Assembly: GCA_949752745.1 (NCBI GenBank)
Contig: OX457026.1
Span: 74,278,742-74,342,741, forward strand
Direction of reading: 5' to 3'
DNA length: 64,000 nt
Origin: Protula sp. h YS-2021
Lineage: Eukaryota; Annelida; Polychaeta; Sabellida; Serpulidae
In this document: one piece after another, positions 19,371 to 27,393 of the stretch
Layout: each line of letters opens with the position of its first letter
Numbering within the stretch: the first letter of the stretch is position 1
The notes under the pieces: generated by a model
What the model was told of the DNA's origin: nothing
Seen by the model: the letters and a program-made list of their open reading frames with translations, nothing else
Database searches by the model: none
Made by a program: the position numbers and the translations under genes

Positions 19371-20744
19371 ATGTCTTTAATTCATAATCATTCTTGTGAA
19401 TGTAGCCTTTCTCCATTAGAATGGTTTCACATACCACCAACGCAAACTGCTGTAGAAAAAAGTTATAATGTAGACTATCAACCAATGACTACCATTAGAG
19501 AGGGTGCTCCAATAGAATTCTACATTCCTGCGAGTACAGAAGAATATCTAGATTTAAAGAACAGTAAACTCCATATTGTATGTCGCATTGTAAAGGCTGA
19601 TGGAACACTGTGTGGTGTAGATGATAACGTGTCATGTATCAATGATTTGTTTAATGGGTTATGGTCCAATATTGAATTATTTCTAAATGATCGTTTGATA
19701 TCACATAGTAACAATACCCATGGTTATACCAGCATCATATCTCACCTCATTCATGTCTCGGAAGAAAGTCTCCATTCTGAGCGCTCTATGCGTCTCATCT
19801 TTAAAGATACTGCCGGGTCAATGAATACTCATGAGGTGAAAAGACCTAATCATGAAAGATATGTATCAGGTTTTCATGTAAATATTGAAGGTGGTGATAT
19901 AGCTGAAACAGGAAATAATGGTTTACATAATCGCTATTTGTATACACGTCTAAGCCGTGAGTTTATGCTTACAGGCGGTTTAAGGGTAGATTTGTTTGAG
20001 CAGGATCGTTATCTTCCCAATGGTGTTAGTATGAAATTACGTTTACATAGACAAAAAGATGGATATGTATTAATGGCTGCAAATAATGGTTTTAAAGTAG
20101 AAGTGAGAGAAGCGTTTTTAACCATTCGCAAAGTGAGGGTTAGTCCAGGTATTCAGTTGGGACATGCAGATGCATTGATGAAAAGTCCTGCTAAGTTTAT
20201 TGTTAATAGAAAAGAATGTAAAGTTTTAGCTATTCCAACTGGATTTCAATCTTTTGTGAAAGATAGCATCTTTTTAGGCCAATTACCAAAACGTATTGTC
20301 ATTGGAATGGTTCATAATGAATCCTTTGCTGGAACAGTATTGAGAAATCCATACAATTTTGAACATTTTAATCTTAACTTTATGCAGCTTTACTCTGATG
20401 GTGAACCAGTCCTATCCAAACCTCTCAAGCTTGATATAAATCAAGGCAAATATCTTGATGCTTTTGAAACTCTTTACAAATCTTTTGACAGATTGGATGG
20501 CGAGAAAAGTTCCATTATAAAACGGGAAGATTGGCCTAGAGGTTATTCTTTGTTTTCTTTTGACTTAACACCTGATTATGATGGTGCTGATCATTATGCC
20601 CTTATCAAACATGGGAATTTGAGACTAAAAATGAATTTTGCTGGTGCCTTGCAAAATACAGTTAATGTAATAGTGTATGCTGAATTTGATAACATTGTTG
20701 AAATAAGTGCAAATCGTAGCATTCAATTCGACTACCAGTCATGA
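19371..20744 (+). CDS. Major capsid protein (double jelly-roll)
   Basis: A 457-aa protein of the Polinton hexon-like family, usually found in invertebrate genome annotations under an F54H12.2-like name. Recognisable segments include EFYIPASTEEYLDLKNS, the NGLWSNIELFLND strand and HYALIKHGNLRLKMNFA near the end. Trimers would tile the icosahedral capsid. The frame is intact and of normal length. The stop overlaps the protease start (ATGA). Confidence 0.95.
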   Translation: MSLIHNHSCECSLSPLEWFHIPPTQTAVEKSYNVDYQPMTTIREGAPIEFYIPASTEEYLDLKNSKLHIVCRIVKADGTLCGVDDNVSCINDLFNGLWSNIELFLNDRLISHSNNTHGYTSIISHLIHVSEESLHSERSMRLIFKDTAGSMNTHEVKRPNHERYVSGFHVNIEGGDIAETGNNGLHNRYLYTRLSREFMLTGGLRVDLFEQDRYLPNGVSMKLRLHRQKDGYVLMAANNGFKVEVREAFLTIRKVRVSPGIQLGHADALMKSPAKFIVNRKECKVLAIPTGFQSFVKDSIFLGQLPKRIVIGMVHNESFAGTVLRNPYNFEHFNLNFMQLYSDGEPVLSKPLKLDINQGKYLDAFETLYKSFDRLDGEKSSIIKREDWPRGYSLFSFDLTPDYDGADHYALIKHGNLRLKMNFAGALQNTVNVIVYAEFDNIVEISANRSIQFDYQS

Positions 20745-21178
20745 ACACGAAGCAGATAGAAGCCATCCTATCCCATGATGCCACGACAAAAGACTTGTTT
20801 CAAGGTGTGTTTGCCATGGACCAGTTACCATCTTTACAACGCGGTGCCTACGTCATCAACACAGACGATCATGATGAGCCAGGAGAGCATTGGGTGGCAG
20901 TATATTATGACGAAGACCCTGCAGAATATTTTGACTCTTATGGACTTTTACCTATAGACAGTCGTTTGAATAAGTTTTTAAAGTTTAATTTCATTTATAA
21001 TTCAGTTCCATTACAAACACCGATATCCTCTACATGTGGATTTTATTGTGTGTATTATATAATTCAAAGAGCTCGAGGACATAGTCCTTTTGAAATCATT
21101 GATGTATTAAGAAGAAGTGATGGTGATTTTGTTGTAAAGGATTTTGTATATAGACATTATAAACCATTATTTTATTGA
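20741..21178 (+). CDS. Adenain-like cysteine protease
   Basis: A 145-aa maturation protease (C5/C48 fold). Catalytic residues: H50 in GEHWVAV, D65 in YFDSYG, Q92 in PLQTP and C99 in SSTCGFYC. It would cleave capsid-associated precursors at GG-type sites; candidates are visible in the 17331 and 19012 genes. Last gene of the plus-strand late block. Confidence 0.96.
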   Translation: MNTKQIEAILSHDATTKDLFQGVFAMDQLPSLQRGAYVINTDDHDEPGEHWVAVYYDEDPAEYFDSYGLLPIDSRLNKFLKFNFIYNSVPLQTPISSTCGFYCVYYIIQRARGHSPFEIIDVLRRSDGDFVVKDFVYRHYKPLFY

Positions 21179-21345
21179 TGTTGTATTAGTTAAGTTGCAT
21201 TAGTTAAGTTGTTGGTAATTGTGAATTGTATTATGAATATTGTAAATAAGCAAGACAGTTTTATACAACATTCTTTTTTTTTATTGTGTTATACATTATT
21301 TACATTTCACAATTATTTTACAAATACATTCAATACATCAATAAA
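21179..21345. terminator. Convergent poly(A) region
   Basis: Plus-strand AATAAA at 21340-21345 lies inside the end of the minus-strand gene 21313-21693. Minus-strand AATAAA at 21280-21285 lies just after that gene. Transcripts from both sides would therefore overlap at their 3' ends. The short repeat TTAGTTAAGTTG occurs twice near 21187-21211. Confidence 0.6.
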
Positions 21346-21693
21346 CACATGCCATTCATGCCAATCTAAATTAATATATGTATCATAGACATTACACCCA
21401 CGTTTGTAAATGCTATGAAAACTAGCATAACACTGTCCACTACCAAACTTTATTATTTTAACATCTTCATGTTCAGACAGTTTCAGTTCATATCCATGAT
21501 CATTCATGTCAATGTTCATCACCATAACACACATGGGATGCGTCAGTTCAATGGACTTGGTGCCTCGCATGAGTTGCACTCCTTCCTCTTTGAATTCAAG
21601 CGTCAGGTTCTTTCCAATCCAATGCTTGTAACAGAGCGTGCCATTCCACTGTGTTGAGGGTGATGTAGTCGTAGCATTCTGTAAGCTCGTCAT
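21313..21693 (-). CDS. Small accessory protein, 126 aa, possibly PC4-related
   Basis: The first ATG is at 21693; a longer frame would need a TTG. It overlaps the next upstream gene by 98 bases in another frame. The beta-rich body ends with NLDWHEWHVFIDVLNVF, the same 'strand then x-W then helix' ending seen in its three upstream neighbours (VEWHALLQAL, KNWRAVLRFL, PEWKMLKKQV). I infer a local family derived from a PC4-like protein. Function unknown. Confidence 0.55.
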   Translation of the reverse strand: MTSLQNATTTSPSTQWNGTLCYKHWIGKNLTLEFKEEGVQLMRGTKSIELTHPMCVMVMNIDMNDHGYELKLSEHEDVKIIKFGSGQCYASFHSIYKRGCNVYDTYINLDWHEWHVFIDVLNVFVK

Positions 21694-21937
21694 ATTGACG
21701 AAATTGTACAAACACGTCTAAGCAGTTCTCAGTCGCACGCACTTCTAATTTATTTGAGACTGTCAGGAGAAAGCCAGGTATCCTGAACTTCTCTAGATGG
21801 TCTTTCAACACAGATTGTTCGTCAGTTGATAGAATGATATACTTTCCAAAATGTCTTAGCCCAATGTCATCATATACGTTTCTCAGATATGAGAATCCAT
21901 GCGTAATTGGTTCATATTCCGATAAAAAGTCTTCCAT
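21596..21937 (-). CDS. Small accessory protein, 113 aa, possibly PC4-related
   Basis: ATG at 21937. A TATA-like CATAAAAACG lies about 50 bp upstream (near 21990) with AGACAGCTCATA at the expected start site, shared with the 22362 gene. The C-terminus DYITLNTVEWHALLQALDW fits the PC4-like ending. The 3' end overlaps the next gene's start. Weak family assignment; function unknown. Confidence 0.55.
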   Translation of the reverse strand: MEDFLSEYEPITHGFSYLRNVYDDIGLRHFGKYIILSTDEQSVLKDHLEKFRIPGFLLTVSNKLEVRATENCLDVFVQFRQYDELTECYDYITLNTVEWHALLQALDWKEPDA

Positions 21938-21990
21938 CTCGTTCAACAGTCAGATGAACTATGAGCTGTCTCCTTTCTGTAAAGACGTTT

Positions 21991-22362
21991 TTATGCTCGC
22001 AAGATGGTGAAGAGTGGATGTTGTATAGCTTCTAGGAATCGTAAGACTGCGCGCCAGTTCTTGATATCAAAGAGGATCAAATCTGTATATGGTGTATCTG
22101 GCACAACTCCCTTATAATCCTCTGGATAATCCTGTAAAAGATTTCTACAGATTTCTACACGTATGTTAGAATCATATTCAGCCACCGTCACTTCCACTTT
22201 ATTTTCAAGTCTACGTTTAAACCCAGGTTCAAGTGGTATGTTTTTAAAGTCTTTCCACACTTCAGGTTTAAACCGATGATAACTTCTCTGAGAATCTAGT
22301 ATCACTTCATTCCTATCATTTACAGTAAGGTAAGCACCACCGTTCAGCATGAGTGCATTCAT
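21991..22362 (-). CDS. Small accessory protein, 123 aa, possibly PC4-related
   Basis: ATG at 22362, preceded by GATAAAAGGC near 22400-22410, which lies inside the 3' end of the upstream PC4-like gene, and by AGACAGCTCATA. Its end (LILFDIKNWRAVLRFLE) resembles the PC4 Trp-helix. The body contains a predicted beta-rich segment (ALMLNGGAYLTVN; KVEVTVAEYDSNIRVEI). Function unknown. Confidence 0.6.
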   Translation of the reverse strand: MNALMLNGGAYLTVNDRNEVILDSQRSYHRFKPEVWKDFKNIPLEPGFKRRLENKVEVTVAEYDSNIRVEICRNLLQDYPEDYKGVVPDTPYTDLILFDIKNWRAVLRFLEAIQHPLFTILRA

Positions 22363-22374
22363 CTTTTTACCTTG

Positions 22375-22731
22375 TTATGAGCTGTCTTCTTGTCTGCGAA
22401 GCCTTTTATCCACTTCTTTCACTTGCTTCTTCAGCATTTTCCATTCAGGTATTGTCAGCAAAATTCCCTTTTTCGTTGGACGGTTTTTTCCAGTCCCCTC
22501 ATCTCTCAGGTACTTGTGAATGTTTACCACTCCTTCATTGCTTTGTTTCATAATCTTGATATACTTTCCATTTCCTAGAGAAAGCATTCCATCCCAGAAC
22601 TGTGGTGTTGGTGCTGTCTCCACTTTCAATTTCTTGATGGTAGTGGTAGGATTTTTCACTTTTAAGTCTTTAACTGCATCTGCAAGAGTATCCATATCAG
22701 TTGTAGATCTCTTACGACTTTCACGTTCCAT
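22375..22731 (-). CDS. PC4 (p15)-like ssDNA-binding transcription cofactor
   Basis: 118 aa. Residues 45-112 follow the PC4 pattern: GNGKYIKIM strand, VVNIHKYLRDE, a basic turn, KKGILLTIPEWKMLKKQV and a final helix. Cellular PC4 binds single-stranded DNA and RNA polymerase II machinery. Here it could act in viral transcription or coat single strands during protein-primed replication; the latter two are inference. The N-terminal 40 residues are basic and unordered. Its TATA box (TATAAAAGGGGG) includes the stop codon of the PolB gene. Confidence 0.75.
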   Translation of the reverse strand: MERESRKRSTTDMDTLADAVKDLKVKNPTTTIKKLKVETAPTPQFWDGMLSLGNGKYIKIMKQSNEGVVNIHKYLRDEGTGKNRPTKKGILLTIPEWKMLKKQVKEVDKRLRRQEDSS

Positions 22732-22784
22732 GTTAACACTTCAATGTTCACACCTCAAATAACTCTTCCATTGGAGGACCTCCC

Positions 22785-22800
22785 CCTTTTATACCACAGC
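22785..22800 (-). promoter_or_regulatory. TATA box overlapping the PolB stop codon
   Basis: On the minus strand GGTATAAAAGGGGGA; the TAA ending PolB is inside it. It lies about 55 bp before the ATG of the PC4-like gene. Confidence 0.75.
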
Positions 22801-25800
22801 CTTGTAATGTCCATGCGCTAAAGTGGAATAGGCATCATTCAGCACATATCGCTTGTCGTCATATGGGGAGAGGGCTACCTTCCTAATCTTCTCCGAGAAA
22901 AGCTGGTGACTATGACTTCGAATAATGTGTCCTGTAGCCATCGTTTGAGTTTGGTTGAACAAACTGTCTCTATACTGCACATGTTTAATACGTCTTTGAC
23001 AAGCTCGAGTGATGCCTTTAGCTGTATGTTTTTCTTTCCCGCCACACAATAAACTGTACATTTTCGGTCTGAGTCCAACAAACTCTTCAATAGGGACGCC
23101 TGCCGTCTCATCCTTCATTTTCCCAAGCACTTTTTTGTTCACGTTTGAATGTAGGAAATGATCTGGCGGATAGTCACTTGTGTCGAACAGGTCAGCATCT
23201 TGCTGCATATCCTTGTAGATGTCTTCCGTTTCTATGTCGTAACATAGACTGTCGGTGTCACTGAACAACAACTTGGCATTGGGATACTTGACCATGATGT
23301 AGTTGTAATGAAAGTTGAACATAAGCACTTTGCTGAGGTCAAGAATGGTGAAGCCAACTTGAATGGGTTTATCCAGAAGCAAATCCACTTTGCGTAAATG
23401 TACCGCGGTCAAATCTTCGTTGAAAATTTTAAATTTGTGGAAAGAAGGTTTGGCTACAAGTTTCTTGAACCGCTTTTCCTTGTGAACAAGTTCAACATTG
23501 ATTCGCTTTCTCACATTTTCCATGGTTTTGCCAAACACCGAGTTTTTCATCAGTTTGAAGAAGTCTTTCTCAAACGGGTTCTTAGCCAATTTTCTCTTTT
23601 CCGTGTTCAAGGTAATGTATTTTGCCAACCATTTGCTCTGTTCAAACATGATGGCGCGATGAACTTTAGTGACTTTCAACCCCAGTGAGACGCACTGTTG
23701 TAAATTCCTGTAATGAAGTACATATTTCTTCTTGTCAGACAAGTTAGGAATGAGCTTTTCACTGGGTTTCTCTTTCATGCTTAGATCTTTCCGCAGCTTC
23801 TGACTGTACTCTGACAATTCTTCAACTTTGACACATTTCCGTTCTGGAGCCACTGGATAGTGATTATGACGATCATGGATTGAATGTGGGTATTCTAAAT
23901 CCACTTCCAAAATGAATCCAATGTCATCATCTTCAGCTACATCCATGAAGTTGACGGATTCTGGCTCACTCACCCACATAAATCCTCTTTGTGGCATACT
24001 TTGTGACATGGCCCAGCCATACAGGTTGTTTTCGTCGAGGTACATCAGATAGTTGTTTGGTATCTCAGAATTGTAATCTGCTACGTAGGGATTTTTCGCT
24101 TTCGCATACTTGTGTGTGATCACAGATATTCCTCCACGTATGCCTTGCTCAACCATTTGGTACATGTCAATGTCATTGATCAATTCCAACTTCACCTTTG
24201 TCGCTTTCAACATTGCATCCCACGACAGTCCTGGTGCTGTATAGTAATGAGCAGGATCCAATTCATACGTGTTGAGGCATACTTGACGAAAATTTTCAAA
24301 CACGTCAGCTAGTAATAACACATCTGATTTCAGGTACAGGTCGTGGTATTCACCAAATGTGGTACAGTTAAATGTATCCCACATCTTCTGTGCATGCGCA
24401 TAGTCCTCATCGCTAATGTCCTCTTCGCTAAGCTGACTATAAAACTTATCCTTTGATGGTAGCTGTGTTTCAGCAAACTTGGATGGTTCGTCCACGTAAT
24501 CATAGGGGTACACTCCCTTTCTCAGCAGCAAATCTTGTTGATCACTATCGTGAATGTGAGAGGTCATGTTGTAGAAATTATCTTTCCCTTCTGCTGCAAG
24601 GTTGGATACCAACTTCTGTAGAGAGGTACTCATGAACTGAAAGCTGTCTGTAAATTTCAGATTGCTCAGGGTGAATGCAATATATTTTTCAATGGTGTTG
24701 GGAATGATTGTAATCGTTTCACCTTTGAATTTCCCAATTTCCTCCATGATCAGGTGACTGTCATAGCCTCGCAAATTGTGGAAAAATACGGGAATGATAA
24801 AAGAATCTTTATCCCCTTGCTGATCTTTTCTAAGTCGGAATTGTAAGTTGCATTCATTGTGCGCTGCTCCACGATATTTGCCATTGATGTGGTCATGATC
24901 TCTCACACGATCTGCTCCTAGAGGTTCATGACAAATGTAGCAATCAACAGCGTTCTTGAAATTCTCTTTGTCTTCACGAGTCATCACCATTTCCTTTGGT
25001 CGCTCTAAACCACGTACAATACGATCACGTTCATTCACCATATGGTCTAAAAAGACTTTCACAGCATTGTCTCCTCGATACACGACTGGTGCAGGTGTGT
25101 TGTACTGGCTCACAACCACATAGGCAAAGCTGTTTGGACGATGATGTTGATACTTGTCTCCTTCTTCATGCTTTTGCGTGAAACATTCAAAGTCAGCATA
25201 AATCACAAAAGGTGCTCGCTGTTGTTTAGCCACATTCTTGAACTTGATGAAGGGTTCCTTGGGAAATGATAAACGTTGTGCTCCATTCTTGTCACACACT
25301 TCACGATGTTTATCTAAAAGATGTTGTCGTACAAACCCGTGAAGACAGTTGAAACAATAAAAATATACAGCCTTATGCTTTGATCGATAACACATAAGTC
25401 TGCTAAAATTCTTGATGAGGCAGTAATGCCTCGTCTTGTCATTGCTAATCAGAAGTAAGTTGATTTCTCTCACACTGACGTTTCGACTAAGTTGTATCGG
25501 AACAACTACATCTTGTTCGTATCCAAACACGTTGATGGCTACATCGTTCTCCTTTTCAAACTTTGGAATGTCAGTAATTGGTGTCGGAAATGTCATACCC
25601 TCTACCTTTAATTCCTTCTCAAATGGTTTGTAATGATTCACGCGATTTGGGTTGTTGTCAAGAGGGTGAAGGTAAGCCAATACTGACCATAAGAAACACT
25701 TGTTATCATCATTCTTAATGTTTATCACACCCCTTGTTTTCTTCACTTTCTTCGGTAGTGGAATAAAACTACTCGCTTCTAGAGGCATCAACGTAGCTGT

Positions 25801-26523
25801 ATGTACTTCAATGTACAGTATGTTATCCAATACCCAGCCAGAGCCTTGTCGCTCATGTTCGTCAAACTTGGTAAATAATTCTTTATAGGCTTCTGGCAGG
25901 TCCTGCTCAATATCTGCTGGACTGTATGCTGCATATGTTGGACTGCTGATAAATGCATTATCCACTTGTTCTACCATAACACCTTCATCATTTGCTGTCA
26001 GTTTCTTGAAACGTGCATGCACGACAATGTACCATTTCATTCCATGGTTTAAGGTCTCCAACAAATGTGTCTTGATACGGTTCTCTTGCTGTCGCATTTC
26101 AAGCAGTAAATCTGATCCATCCTCAGATTCAAACCGTTTTTCCTGCGCGTTTTCACCAAGACTAACCCTTCTACCTCTCCCTACTTGTCCTGTCTTTTGT
26201 TTCTTTGAAACGTGTTCTTCATGAGGTACATTGTCCATCTCAGCTGGTATGCATGCATGTGCCTCATAAGTATCCATAGATGGAAATTTTACATTGCATT
26301 CCATACACTGAACTTGACCGTATGGCCAAATGTCATCTTCATCCATCTTTTGTCTCTTTGCTCCTTTCATCTCAGCTTTACTGCATGTATGTGTCTCATA
26401 AGTATCCATAGATGGAAATTTCACATTGCATTCCATACACTGAACTTGACCGTATGGCCAAATGTCATCTTCTTCCATCCTTTGTCTCTTTGCTCCTTTC
26501 CCATGCTCTTCACTTTTCATCAT
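22789..26523 (-). CDS. Protein-primed DNA polymerase B with N-terminal zinc fingers
   Basis: 1244 aa from ATG 26523 (a TTG seven codons earlier is not needed). It replicates the linear genome. Order: two near-identical 44-residue repeats each with a CMECN...H..C finger (N-terminus); a region about 270-390 with NDDNKCFLWSVLA and HYCLIKN that looks OTU/papain-like; a third finger CFNCLHGF; Exo I YADFECF (about 440); an endonuclease-VII-like CYICH...RDHDHINGKYRGAAHNECN motif (about 520-560); Exo II NLRGYDSH; Exo III YLKSDVLLLADV; Pol A DENNLYG; Pol B KNSVFGKTM; Pol C SDTDSL (about 1089); KMYSLL. All catalytic motifs are intact. The promoter TATAAAAGGGG lies at about 26583-26594. Confidence 0.97.
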   Translation of the reverse strand: MMKSEEHGKGAKRQRMEEDDIWPYGQVQCMECNVKFPSMDTYETHTCSKAEMKGAKRQKMDEDDIWPYGQVQCMECNVKFPSMDTYEAHACIPAEMDNVPHEEHVSKKQKTGQVGRGRRVSLGENAQEKRFESEDGSDLLLEMRQQENRIKTHLLETLNHGMKWYIVVHARFKKLTANDEGVMVEQVDNAFISSPTYAAYSPADIEQDLPEAYKELFTKFDEHERQGSGWVLDNILYIEVHTATLMPLEASSFIPLPKKVKKTRGVINIKNDDNKCFLWSVLAYLHPLDNNPNRVNHYKPFEKELKVEGMTFPTPITDIPKFEKENDVAINVFGYEQDVVVPIQLSRNVSVREINLLLISNDKTRHYCLIKNFSRLMCYRSKHKAVYFYCFNCLHGFVRQHLLDKHREVCDKNGAQRLSFPKEPFIKFKNVAKQQRAPFVIYADFECFTQKHEEGDKYQHHRPNSFAYVVVSQYNTPAPVVYRGDNAVKVFLDHMVNERDRIVRGLERPKEMVMTREDKENFKNAVDCYICHEPLGADRVRDHDHINGKYRGAAHNECNLQFRLRKDQQGDKDSFIIPVFFHNLRGYDSHLIMEEIGKFKGETITIIPNTIEKYIAFTLSNLKFTDSFQFMSTSLQKLVSNLAAEGKDNFYNMTSHIHDSDQQDLLLRKGVYPYDYVDEPSKFAETQLPSKDKFYSQLSEEDISDEDYAHAQKMWDTFNCTTFGEYHDLYLKSDVLLLADVFENFRQVCLNTYELDPAHYYTAPGLSWDAMLKATKVKLELINDIDMYQMVEQGIRGGISVITHKYAKAKNPYVADYNSEIPNNYLMYLDENNLYGWAMSQSMPQRGFMWVSEPESVNFMDVAEDDDIGFILEVDLEYPHSIHDRHNHYPVAPERKCVKVEELSEYSQKLRKDLSMKEKPSEKLIPNLSDKKKYVLHYRNLQQCVSLGLKVTKVHRAIMFEQSKWLAKYITLNTEKRKLAKNPFEKDFFKLMKNSVFGKTMENVRKRINVELVHKEKRFKKLVAKPSFHKFKIFNEDLTAVHLRKVDLLLDKPIQVGFTILDLSKVLMFNFHYNYIMVKYPNAKLLFSDTDSLCYDIETEDIYKDMQQDADLFDTSDYPPDHFLHSNVNKKVLGKMKDETAGVPIEEFVGLRPKMYSLLCGGKEKHTAKGITRACQRRIKHVQYRDSLFNQTQTMATGHIIRSHSHQLFSEKIRKVALSPYDDKRYVLNDAYSTLAHGHYKAVV
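26270..26500 (-). repeat. In-frame 132-bp duplication within PolB
   Basis: Two nearly identical copies about 132 bp apart (the word AAGTATCCATAGATGGAAAT at about 26268 and 26400) encode a repeated C2H2-type finger of 44 residues. The low divergence suggests a recent duplication. Confidence 0.9.
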
Positions 26524-26579
26524 AGCTGGTTGTTGTTCCGTCAACTGCTGAAACTGAAATGCTGAAATGTAATCTCAGA

Positions 26580-26597
26580 CATACCCCTTTTATACAC
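26580..26597 (-). promoter_or_regulatory. TATA box of the PolB gene
   Basis: On the minus strand GTGTATAAAAGGGGTATG, about 65 bp before ATG 26523. Confidence 0.7.
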
Positions 26598-26623
26598 ACT
26601 CACACATAGACAGAATTTGCGTT

Positions 26624-26659
26624 TTTATTTCACAGCAGAGGATGGCCCTTAGAAGGGCC
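26624..26659 (-). terminator. Histone-type 3' stem-loop plus AATAAA
   Basis: 26644-26659 on the minus strand is GGCCCT, loop TCTA, AGGGCC, which fits the histone mRNA consensus GGYYYUUHUNARRRCC at every position. The 3' flank is ATCCT instead of ACCCA. It lies about 25 bases after the stop of the 26684-27037 gene, and AATAAA follows at 26629-26624. Confidence 0.75.
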
Positions 26660-26683
26660 GAAAGATGTTAGTGAGTTGGCTCT

Positions 26684-27037
26684 TCACCAACAAGTTGGAA
26701 TGCCACAGTCGCACTGGTATCTGTAAAACTGTTCCATGGAGAACGGTCGTCGCGAGCACTTGAACGGATGGAAGTTATAGTAGCCAAAGTTTTTCAGCGT
26801 TGCTCCACACCACCAGCAGTCCGTGCATGGCTCCGGTCCTGGCAATCTCGCAGTAAACTTGTACCAGAGCAGTCCACCGCAAGTTTTGCAGCAGTAATGT
26901 CGTGGTGCATTGTGGTGCACCGGGCAGTTGTGTGGTTGACCTGGGTAATCCAACCATACCCAACACTTATAACACTCAGTCGTTAGCGTCACTGCCTTGC
27001 CGTTTCGCATCACTGTGATTTTACGACTTGCCGACAT
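26684..27037 (-). CDS. Cys/His-rich accessory protein, 117 aa
   Basis: ATG at 27037, with TATATAAAGG about 45 bp upstream. Contains many CxxC and H pairs: ECYKC, CPVHH, HYCCKTC, CTDCWWC, FHPFKC, QCDC and a terminal C. It probably folds around three or more zinc ions. No known family recognised. Paired head-to-head with the RING protein across a G-run promoter, and ending in a histone-type stem-loop. Probably a host-interaction protein, by position. Confidence 0.65.
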   Translation of the reverse strand: MSASRKITVMRNGKAVTLTTECYKCWVWLDYPGQPHNCPVHHNAPRHYCCKTCGGLLWYKFTARLPGPEPCTDCWWCGATLKNFGYYNFHPFKCSRRPFSMEQFYRYQCDCGIPTCW

Positions 27038-27044
27038 CTTGCTG

Positions 27045-27393
27045 CTTGTGTTGGATAATGCAGCTGTAACCCACCTTTATATACTACTAGCGAACATTCT
27101 CGCATTATATGCTGATGGGGGGGGGGGGGTCCTTACTTAATGCAAGTACTTTGTGCCATCCCGGGGTTGGGGGGGGGGGGTCCTGAGTTTAGGTCGGCTA
27201 GCTGGGAGGGGGGGGGGGTCCTGACTTTAGGTTGACTGCACGGGGGGGTCGTGACTTTAGGTCGACTGCACGGGGGGGGGGGGGGTCCTGACTTTAGGTC
27301 GACTGCATGGGGGGGGGGGGGGTCCGATCCTGACTTCAGGTGGTATATAACCCATGCTCATTTCAGTTTGGGCTCACACTCGCTTCCGTCAAC
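27045..27393. promoter_or_regulatory. Bidirectional accessory promoter with G-run repeats
   Basis: The minus-strand core TATATAAAGGTGGG is at about 27078-27091 and the plus-strand core GGTATATAACCC at about 27340-27352. Between them are five imperfect units of about 33-36 bp, each a run of 7-14 G then GTCCTGACTTTAGGTCGACT. This mirrors the C-run promoter at 12785-13022. Confidence 0.75.
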
